From Lachnospiraceae bacterium (GTDB taxonomy: Bacteria; Bacillota; Clostridia; Lachnospirales; Lachnospiraceae), in the NCBI GenBank assembly GCA_017461775.1, contig JAFTXD010000098.1, forward strand, positions 1-54,174: a stretch of 54,174 nucleotides of DNA, read 5' to 3'. This document shows positions 48,346 to 54,174 of the stretch, one piece after another. The position numbers and the translations under genes are program-made. The notes under the pieces are model-generated. The model worked only from the letters and a program-made list of their open reading frames with translations, had not been told where the DNA came from and made no database searches. How positions within the stretch are numbered: the first letter of the stretch is position 1; each line of letters begins with the position of its first letter.

Positions 48346-50229
48346 ATGATTAATGTACTGTATTCGGAAGTTGCCATATTTTGTTTTATTATTTTGACAT
48401 TTATATATCACCGCGTACACAACACGTATGCCAAGGGACATGAGACCTTCTTGAAGCTGACTCTTGTTTCTGCAATTTACGCTCTGGTGGATGCTGTTTG
48501 GGGACTTTGTTATCTGGAATATATTAATCTGGGGCAGATATTTTTTTCGCTGGTTTCTGATGCTTATTTTTTCCTGTCCAGCGGAGTGGCATATCTGGGA
48601 TTTCTTTATGTTCAGAAGATTCACAAGGTAAATTTTCTGAATACGAAGCTGAAGGAAAGTCTGGGGCAGCTGCCCCTTACGGTACTTGTGATATTGATTG
48701 TGTCCAATCACTGGACCGGAAGCATCTTTTCCTTTGACGCAGCAGGGCAGTACGTCAGGGGAAGTTTGTTCCAGTATCAGTTTATGGCAGCGTATTTCTA
48801 CTTTGTGTGGGCTATTTTGCTTACCGTTCAAAGATGTATGTTGTCAAAGAGTGAGAATGACCATCAGAAATGCAGGTCAGTAATCTCCTTTACCATCATT
48901 CCCTTTTTACTGGGCGTGGCCCAATCCGTGCTGCCGACAAAGCCTTATTTTTCCATGGCGTATACCATAGCCGTCATCGGTATGTTCATTTTCATTACTT
49001 CCCATGATAAGGAGAAAATGGAGAAGGAAAAGGCAAAGAGAGAGGCGGAGCACAACCGTCTTTTGCAGCAGGCACTGGCGGAGGCCCAGATTGCCAATAA
49101 GGCAAAGAGTACTTTTTTATTCAATATGTCCCACGATATCCGTACGCCCATGAATGCCATTATCGGCTTTAATGAAATTGCCAGGGAGAATGTTCAGGAT
49201 ACTGCCCGGGTGGAGGACTGTCTGGAGAAAATGGATGTGGCAAGCAAGCATCTTCTTAGGCTGATTAATGATGTGCTGGATATGGCCCGTATTGAAAACG
49301 GGAAGATTGATTTGGAGCTTGCTCCGTGTAGCATTTCCAAGCTGGTGGGAGAAACCAGAGCTATGTTTATGCCGGAAATGGATAAGAAGACCATCCGGTT
49401 TACCACGGCCATGCATAATGTGAAATATGATTTTGTGCAGGCAGATATTCTGCGAACAAGGCAGATTATTTTCAATATTTTATCCAATGCCATGAAATAC
49501 ACCAAGGATGGTGGAGAGGTGTGGTTTACAGTGGAAGAGTCGGAGATGAGTATTGAAGGCTATGTGACACTGACCATGGTAGTGAAGGATACCGGTATCG
49601 GTATGAGTGAGGAATTCCAGAAGAATGTTTTTGGAATGTTTGAAAGGGAGCGGACTGCCACCCAGTCCGGTGTACAGGGTACAGGCCTCGGACTTGCCAT
49701 CACGAAGAAGCTGGTGGATATCATGGATGGTAAAATCAGTGTACAGAGTAAGGAAGGAGAAGGTACCACCTTCACGGTGGAAATACCCCTACAGGTAGCA
49801 GAAGCCTTTGTAGAGGAGGAGAAGAGCTTTACCGGCAGCTGCTATGAGGGAAAGAAGCTGTTGGTGGTGGAGGATAATGAGATGAATCAGGAAATTGCCA
49901 CGGTGATACTGGAAGGTCATGGTTTCTGCGTAGAGGTCTGTGGTGATGGCGAAAAAGCGGTGGAGCGTGTAAAGGCATCTCATCCGGGAGAGTTTGACTT
50001 GATTCTGATGGATATCCAGATGCCGATTATGGATGGTTATCAGGCTACCAGAGCCATTCGTGCACTGGAGGATAAGGAGAAGGCAAGTATTCCTATTGTG
50101 GCTATGACCGCCAACGCATTCCAGAAGGATAAGCGGGATGCCTTTGAGGCCGGCATGAACGGGCACATTTCCAAGCCAATCTCCATCGAACAGATACAGG
50201 AAGTATTTTGTCCCATATTCAAGGGTTGA
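48346..50229 (+). CDS. Hybrid sensor histidine kinase/response regulator
   Basis: 627 residues. About seven membrane helices form the sensor (residues 5-220), with almost no extracellular loops, like 7TM-type kinases of Lachnospiraceae. A coiled coil (~222-250) leads to the H-box FNMSHDIRTPMNAIIGF with H263; N-box IIFNILSNAMKYTKDGGE near 385; G-boxes VVKDTGIGM and GTGLGLAITKK. The C-terminal receiver has LLVVEDNEMN, phospho-Asp D556 in LILMDIQMPIMDG and NGHISKPIS. No DNA-binding output domain, so a partner must carry the signal on. RBS GAAGGTGAAGAG. Confidence 0.92.
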   Translation: MINVLYSEVAIFCFIILTFIYHRVHNTYAKGHETFLKLTLVSAIYALVDAVWGLCYLEYINLGQIFFSLVSDAYFFLSSGVAYLGFLYVQKIHKVNFLNTKLKESLGQLPLTVLVILIVSNHWTGSIFSFDAAGQYVRGSLFQYQFMAAYFYFVWAILLTVQRCMLSKSENDHQKCRSVISFTIIPFLLGVAQSVLPTKPYFSMAYTIAVIGMFIFITSHDKEKMEKEKAKREAEHNRLLQQALAEAQIANKAKSTFLFNMSHDIRTPMNAIIGFNEIARENVQDTARVEDCLEKMDVASKHLLRLINDVLDMARIENGKIDLELAPCSISKLVGETRAMFMPEMDKKTIRFTTAMHNVKYDFVQADILRTRQIIFNILSNAMKYTKDGGEVWFTVEESEMSIEGYVTLTMVVKDTGIGMSEEFQKNVFGMFERERTATQSGVQGTGLGLAITKKLVDIMDGKISVQSKEGEGTTFTVEIPLQVAEAFVEEEKSFTGSCYEGKKLLVVEDNEMNQEIATVILEGHGFCVEVCGDGEKAVERVKASHPGEFDLILMDIQMPIMDGYQATRAIRALEDKEKASIPIVAMTANAFQKDKRDAFEAGMNGHISKPISIEQIQEVFCPIFKG

Positions 50230-50254
50230 CAAAATGGCCGGAGAGGAATATTCT
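50226..50254 (+). promoter_or_regulatory. Promoter of the 23-codon mini-gene
   Basis: TTGACA (50226-50231), 17 bases, TATTCT (50249-50254), overlapping the kinase stop codon. Confidence 0.65.
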
Positions 50255-50289
50255 GTAAAAAGAAAATATTTTAAAGGAGGTAATGTATT

Positions 50290-50361
50290 ATGGCAATGAT
50301 GAGAAATAACAACAACTTTAAAGCAATAATATGTGTGATTACCTCTGAGAGCAATATGTAA
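50290..50361 (+). CDS. 23-residue small protein
   Basis: The ORF encodes MAMMRNNNNFKAIICVITSE then SNM. It has an excellent ribosome binding site (AAAGGAGG, 50273-50280), its own promoter (50226-50254) and a terminator (50393-50424), so the unit is a complete ~160-nt transcript with nothing else in it. A short hydrophobic stretch (AIICVI) is present but it is too short to span a membrane. It could be a peptide, a leader, or the coding part of a dual-function RNA. Not recognised. Confidence 0.6.
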   Translation: MAMMRNNNNFKAIICVITSESNM

Positions 50362-50392
50362 GGATTGTTTTACAATATCTGTGCGTGTTTTG

Positions 50393-50424
50393 GGTGGTAT
50401 CATTTTGTGGTACCACCTTTTTTT
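50393..50424 (+). terminator. Terminator after the mini-gene
   Basis: GGTGGTATC (50393-50401) pairs with GGTACCACC (50409-50417, one G-U), followed by T7. Confidence 0.85.
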
Positions 50425-50442
50425 GGCGAGAAGTATGGAGAG

Positions 50443-50704
50443 AAGTCGTGGTCTGCCCCAAGGAATGGAGTATGGCAGGGGAAATTTATCAGACTCCGAT
50501 ATTTAAGATTTTCTAAGATTGCTGATATGGACTGTGAGAAGCTACGGGTCGGGTGCAATGTGCATCCGTGCACAGTGCACCCTAATTCAGGCATCCTTGC
50601 CTGAATTCCCCTGATGTTGAAGCAGCAATCTAAGAAAATCTAAAATATCTCCATATTCAAAATTTCCCCTGCCATACTCCATTCCTCGGGGCAGACCACG
50701 ACTT
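50443..50704. repeat. 262-bp foldback (MITE-like) element
   Basis: Long imperfect inverted arms: AAGTCGTGGTCTGCCCC (50443-50459) is the exact complement of 50688-50704. The arms continue inward through GGAATGGAGTATGGCAGGGG and on to AGATTTTCTAAGATTGCTG (50506-50524), which matches 50623-50641 with one mismatch. The centre holds two more hairpins: GGGTGCA...TGCACCC (50550-50582) and AATTCAGGC...GCCTGAATT (50584-50607). No open reading frame of note. Likely a non-autonomous mobile element or a large structured RNA before rsgA. Confidence 0.75.
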
Positions 50705-50766
50705 CATCAAGTCTCTCTTTGGGTAGTCACACAAAATGTAGGACGAAAAGAAAAGAGGACAAGAAA

Positions 50767-51774
50767 ATGAATTGTAAAACAGCAAGTGTAATCGCTGCCC
50801 ACAGGGAGCGGTATGAATTATTGTGTGAAGGAAAAATTGCATATGGAAGATTGAAAACATCCGCATTTTATAATACTGCGGAGCTGGTGGAATTCCCTAC
50901 AGTGGGGGACGAAGTGGAGATTATTGAGAATTGCACCGGGGATAGCACGATTGTGAAGGTACTGCCAAGAAAATCGGTATTTAAAAGGTTAAATGCCACG
51001 CCGGGTCAGCCGGATTTGGCTGTGGCAGCTAATTTTGATTATGTATTTATCACCATGTCTCTGAATAAGGACTTTCATGTGTCCAAGCTGGAAAGGTATT
51101 TGGCGGTGGCCTGGCAGAGTGGTGGCACGCCGGTGATTGTACTTACTAAAGCGGATTTGTGTGAGGATAGGGATAGATATGTTGAGGAAGTACTTAAAGT
51201 GGCACCGGGGGTGAACTTTGCCTGTGTCAGCTCCGTAACAGGGGAAGGCTTTGAAGGGCTGGAGCCATATTTTGCTCCAGGAAAAACGCTGGTGCTTCTG
51301 GGCTCCTCCGGTGTGGGCAAATCGTCCTTTGTGAACATGGTACTTGGCAGGGAAGAGATGCTGACCGGTGGTATCAGAGAAGCCGATGCACAGGGAAGAC
51401 ATACTACGACCTATAAGCAGAGCTTTCAGATTCCGGAGGAGATTTATTTGCCGGATGGAAAAGTACTGAAGGGCGGCGGTCTTATCATTGATACACCGGG
51501 AATCCGTAAGTTAATCGTCAGTGAAGCACAGCAGGGGATGCAGGTATCCTTTGAGGATATCGAAGAGCTGGCAGGAATGTGCCGGTTTTCTGATTGCAAG
51601 CACGGGAAGGAGCCGGGCTGTGCCATCAAAGAAGCGCTGGAAAATGGCACTCTGGACAAAAAACGCTGGCGCACTTATCAGGATATGCAGCGGGAAGAAC
51701 AGTTCGCTGCCCAGCGCCGGAAGATTATGGAGAAAAAGCTGGAAAAGAAAATGTCAAAAAGAAAAAAATATTAG
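50767..51774 (+). CDS. rsgA: Ribosome small subunit-dependent GTPase A
   Basis: 335 residues of the circularly permuted GTPase that helps mature the 30S subunit. N-terminal OB-fold (1-65), then GTPase motifs in permuted order: G4 VLTKADLC near 133, G5 CVSSVTGEG near 160, G1 GSSGVGKSS near 181, G2 HTTTYKQ near 215, G3 IIDTPGIRK near 244. The C-terminal zinc knuckle is CRFSDCKHGKEPGC near 275-288. ATG 50767 follows GAGGAC at 50755-50760; upstream codons reach into the foldback element. Confidence 0.95.
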   Translation: MNCKTASVIAAHRERYELLCEGKIAYGRLKTSAFYNTAELVEFPTVGDEVEIIENCTGDSTIVKVLPRKSVFKRLNATPGQPDLAVAANFDYVFITMSLNKDFHVSKLERYLAVAWQSGGTPVIVLTKADLCEDRDRYVEEVLKVAPGVNFACVSSVTGEGFEGLEPYFAPGKTLVLLGSSGVGKSSFVNMVLGREEMLTGGIREADAQGRHTTTYKQSFQIPEEIYLPDGKVLKGGGLIIDTPGIRKLIVSEAQQGMQVSFEDIEELAGMCRFSDCKHGKEPGCAIKEALENGTLDKKRWRTYQDMQREEQFAAQRRKIMEKKLEKKMSKRKKY

Positions 51775-51786
51775 GAGGATAATAAA

Positions 51787-52041
51787 ATGGAAAACGAATT
51801 TATGGAGTATGAAACCTTTGAAATGGAGATGGGCGGCGAGGAAAGAGAGTTTGCTATCATCGATGAGTTTCAGGTGGAGAACAAGTATTATGTGGCAGCA
51901 GCCCTTGTGGTGGAGGATACCGTAAGTGATGAGGGTTGCTACCTTTTCAGAAGCAAGAAGATTGATGAGGAAATCTGCATCGAGAAGATTGCAGATAAGG
52001 ATGAGTATGAGAAGGTGTCAGAGGCTTATCTGGCACTGTAG
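51787..52041 (+). CDS. DUF1292 domain protein
   Basis: 84 residues, acidic, of the DUF1292 (YrzB-like) family: MEMGGEEREFAIIDEFQVEN then KYYVAAALVVE near 35 and CYLFRSKKIDEEICIEKIAD near 52. These small cytoplasmic proteins are common in Firmicutes and have no defined reaction. RBS TAGGAGGA. Lies 12 bases after rsgA and before the kinase, one transcript. Confidence 0.85.
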   Translation: MENEFMEYETFEMEMGGEEREFAIIDEFQVENKYYVAAALVVEDTVSDEGCYLFRSKKIDEEICIEKIADKDEYEKVSEAYLAL

Positions 52042-52053
52042 GGAGATGAGCAT

Positions 52054-52845
52054 TTGAAAAATATTTTTATTGAAGGAATACAGGGAAGCGGAAAAAGTAC
52101 ATTGATTCAGCGTCTGTCAGAGGCACTACCGGAGTATCACAGATATGCAGAAGGGGATATTTCCCCGGTGGAGCTGGCATGGTGTACCTATATGACAGAG
52201 CCACAATATCAGGAGACCTTGGCGAAGTACCCGGACATTCAGGAGGAAATCCGCAAGTGGACAGCGGTAGAGGGAGAGCGTTATATCGTAGCGTATACCC
52301 GTATTATCACCGATTATCCGGGCTTTCATAAGGACCTGGAGCAGTATGAGATTTATAATGGGAGACGCTCCTTGGAAGAGCTGAAGGAGATTGTGCTTCG
52401 CAGATATGAAGCCTTTCACGGACAGGGAAATCTGTTTGAATGTGCCTTTTTCCAGAACATCGTGGAGGATATGATTTTATTCCATCTGCTCAGTGATGAT
52501 GAGATTGTAGCTTTTTATAAGGAACTTTGGGAAAAAGTGGACAAGGAGAGGTTCCTTATGCTTTATCTGGATAATGAGGATATTGCGGAAAATGTGCGTA
52601 TCATTCGAGAGGAACGCTGCGACCAGCAGGGCAACCAGCTTTGGTATCAGCTGATGGTGGAGTATCTAAAGAGCTGCCCCTATGCTAAGGAGCATGACTT
52701 GAAGGATTTTGAGGGGATGGTGGCCCATTTTGAGCACCGCAGGGCTGTGGAAAAGCGGATTATCAAAGAGGTGCTGGAAGAGCATGCCGTGATACTTACG
52801 GCGAAGAAATATGATATTGAGGAGATATTGGAATATTTGGCATAG
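52054..52845 (+). CDS. P-loop (deoxynucleoside/thymidylate kinase-like) protein
   Basis: 263 residues. Walker A IFIEGIQGSGKSTLIQRL at residue 4-21. Further motifs are RYAEGDISPVELAW near 31, LFECAFFQNIVEDMILF near 128 (acceptor site/base region as in dNK-type kinases), RFLMLYLDNEDI near 168 and RIIREERCDQQG near 185 (lid with Arg). Probably phosphorylates a small molecule; the acceptor is unknown. Starts with TTG 52054 after GGGAGATGAG. Last gene before the decayed transporter. Confidence 0.7.
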   Translation: MKNIFIEGIQGSGKSTLIQRLSEALPEYHRYAEGDISPVELAWCTYMTEPQYQETLAKYPDIQEEIRKWTAVEGERYIVAYTRIITDYPGFHKDLEQYEIYNGRRSLEELKEIVLRRYEAFHGQGNLFECAFFQNIVEDMILFHLLSDDEIVAFYKELWEKVDKERFLMLYLDNEDIAENVRIIREERCDQQGNQLWYQLMVEYLKSCPYAKEHDLKDFEGMVAHFEHRRAVEKRIIKEVLEEHAVILTAKKYDIEEILEYLA

Positions 52846-52872
52846 AGTGATATTCCGGTAGAGGTAATTGAG

Positions 52873-53411
52873 GTGAAAAGCAAAGGGATTGCATGAATAT
52901 ATGCTGTTTTGGCAGCGGCACTGTATGCCATTAACGTGCCATTCTCAAAATTGTTATTGAATTATGTGGAACCCACCATGATGGCTTCCTTTTTGTATCT
53001 GGGGGCTGGCTTGGGGTTATTTATTTATGGATTTGCGGAGAAGGCATTAGCAACAAAAGCTCCATAGAGATTGTGGTTATCAAAGGTACATTTTCGGGAA
53101 TCGGAAGTTTCATTGTAGCTCTTGTCATCGGAGAAACGCTACCGGCTGTGCAATGGCTTTTGTGCGTATTGGTACTAGGCTTTGTTGCGTACGGTTTGAG
53201 CATACATTTTTACATTATGGCCCAGAAGGATTTGGGAGCCGCCAAGACAAGTGCTTATTATTCTATTGCGCCCTTTTTAGGGGTGCTATTTGGTATGTTG
53301 CTATTAGGTGAAAGACCGGGGATACAGTTTTATGTTGCGCTGGTGATTATGATAATCAGCACCTGCTTTATGGTAAGGGATACGCTGGGAGTGGAAAATC
53401 GAGGTAAAACG
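52873..53411 (+). pseudogene. EamA/DMT-type transporter, decayed by a stop and an internal deletion
   Basis: Starting at GTG 52873 the frame reads KSKGIA, a TGA stop (52894-52896), then IYAVLAAALYAINVPFSKLL and on to LFIYGFAEKALATKAP with a stop near 53065. From 53055 another frame gives NKSSIEIVVIKGTFSGIGSF and the C-terminal helices (FYIMAQKDLGAAKTSAYYSI, LGVLFGMLLLGERPG). These are the two ends of one ten-helix drug/metabolite transporter; the middle ~120 residues are missing. The remnant runs in frame into the GNAT gene. Confidence 0.75.
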
Positions 53412-53936
53412 ATGGAATATATATTTGAAACAGAACATTTGAGAATAAGAAAATTTGTAATGGAAGATGCAAAATCTTTGTATGAAAATCATTTAGAGGA
53501 AGAAGTTAAAAGATGGATTCCGAATGAAAGTTATGCTGATATTGAAGAAACACAAGGCGCAATTAACTTCTATGTTGACTGTGTGAATAATAGGCACTTA
53601 CCTTATGTACTGGCTGTAGATTTAAGAGAAACTGGTGAATTGATAGGTGACACGGGTGTAAATGAAGTAGAAGGCAAGGCTAATGAAGTTGAAATAGGTT
53701 ATGGAATTTGTAAGAAATACAGTGGAAAAGGATATGCTACGGAATTATTAAATGCAATGACTGAATTTATAGTTTCAACTTTTGGAATAGATGTTTTATA
53801 TGGTCGTGTTATGCGAGGGAATAATGCTTCTGTGAGAGTTCTTGAAAAAAATGGCTATATCTTTGTTGGAGAAGAATTTGGGGCAGAAGATGACCCTTAT
53901 GGGAATGGAATGCTAGTATATAAGAAAGAATGCTAA
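53412..53936 (+). CDS. GNAT family N-acetyltransferase (RimJ-like)
   Basis: 174 residues from ATG 53412 (weak GAGGT at 53401-53405). Begins MEYIFETEHLRIRKFVMEDA as RimJ/RimL-type enzymes do. The acetyl-CoA loop is YSGKGYATELLNAM near 101, and VRVLEKNGYIFVGE near 139 closes the fold. The same frame is open upstream into the transporter remnant, so a fusion protein is formally possible, but homology begins here and the base composition becomes more AT-rich. Substrate unknown. Confidence 0.75.
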   Translation: MEYIFETEHLRIRKFVMEDAKSLYENHLEEEVKRWIPNESYADIEETQGAINFYVDCVNNRHLPYVLAVDLRETGELIGDTGVNEVEGKANEVEIGYGICKKYSGKGYATELLNAMTEFIVSTFGIDVLYGRVMRGNNASVRVLEKNGYIFVGEEFGAEDDPYGNGMLVYKKEC

Positions 53937-54174
53937 ATCGCAAATGAAGAAATAGAATGTTCAGGTTGTCACTCCCATAAGCAATGTACATACCAATTAG
54001 TAGACTGCACACAAGAACATGGTGTTGAAAAATGTAATCAGTGTAACTGTTTTCCTTGTGATAAGATATCTCAGATGCTGTTGCGGTCTCAGGAATATCA
54101 AAAGGTGTGCAAAGCGGTTTGTACTCCCCAAGAATACGAAAATCAAGAAGAAGCTTCTTTAATAAGGACAACAA
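53937..54174 (+). pseudogene. DUF3795-like remnant without a start, running off the window
   Basis: Directly after the GNAT stop (53934-53936), in the same frame, the sequence reads IANEEIECSGCHSHKQC, then CTQEHGVEKCNQCNCFPCDK, with the spaced Cys pairs and FPCD of DUF3795. It stays open to the end of the window. There is no start codon for ~150 bases, so it looks like a gene whose front was lost. Its end lies beyond the window. Confidence 0.6.

Noticed and set aside
50400-50866. Short ORFs on both strands ending in similar peptides (SWSAPRNGVWQGKF)
   Set aside because: The shared peptide comes from the two arms of the foldback element read on opposite strands, not from real genes.
53809-54174. 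Minus-strand ORF at the right edge
   Set aside because: It is opposite the GNAT gene and the DUF3795 remnant, which have recognisable motifs on the plus strand.

Overview
The window looks like chromosomal DNA from a gut-type anaerobic Firmicute, most likely Lachnospiraceae (Clostridia). The reasons are strong GGAGG-type ribosome binding sites, purine-rich coding strands, a LplB/YtcP-type sugar ABC transporter with a DUF3502 binding protein, a nadABC-niaR operon, a BceRS-BceAB module, and protein wording typical of that family. This is inference from protein character; there is no rRNA or tRNA gene here to confirm it.

Layout. 1-164 is the 3' end of a group II intron, followed by a GH43-like hydrolase. 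1.2-10.1 kb is an accessory stretch of single small genes (Cys-cluster protein, HAD phosphatase, ART-like protein, Nim/PNPOx-like protein, NUDIX, DUF3795, GNAT, P-loop kinase, hexapeptide acetyltransferase, flavin reductase, membrane protein, metallophosphoesterase, methyltransferase). It is mixed with decayed gene remnants and a regular array of six ~53-bp hairpin repeats (4799-5096). 10.16-10.52 kb holds a compact locus that looks like a type I toxin-antitoxin system. 10.57-16.06 kb is a MATE exporter, GH2 hydrolase, inositol-phosphatase-like and HD-domain cluster. 16.1-19.8 kb is NAD synthesis (nadA, nadB, nadC) with its repressor niaR. 19.8-23.2 kb carries an M32 carboxypeptidase, an esterase and a divergent AraC-type regulator.

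23.5-35.3 kb reads as a galactan or galacto-oligosaccharide utilisation locus: a DUF5107/TPR protein, two ABC permeases, a lipoprotein binding protein, a LacI regulator, a GH53 endo-galactanase without a signal peptide, and a GH35 beta-galactosidase. Repeated TTGCGCAA palindromes precede the transporter and are candidate LacI-type operators. Because none of the hydrolases has a signal peptide, oligosaccharides are probably imported first and cut inside the cell.

35.4-37.3 kb is an ABC-F ATPase. 37.4-41.6 kb is the most interesting region: a 612-residue regulator with two HTH-plus-helical-repeat halves, a convergently overlapping gene for a 48-residue hydrophobic-leader peptide, a 46-bp palindrome placed exactly between two divergent promoters, and a secreted protein plus a membrane-anchored repeat protein. 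I read it as a candidate peptide-signalling (RRNPP-like) system. 41.7-46.3 kb is a BceAB transporter with a BceRS two-component system on the minus strand, followed by PepF oligoendopeptidase. 48.3-50.2 kb is a hybrid histidine kinase, followed by a self-contained 23-codon mini-gene and a 262-bp foldback element. 50.8-52.8 kb is rsgA, a DUF1292 protein and a P-loop kinase. The window ends in a decayed EamA transporter joined in frame to a GNAT gene, and a start-less DUF3795 remnant.
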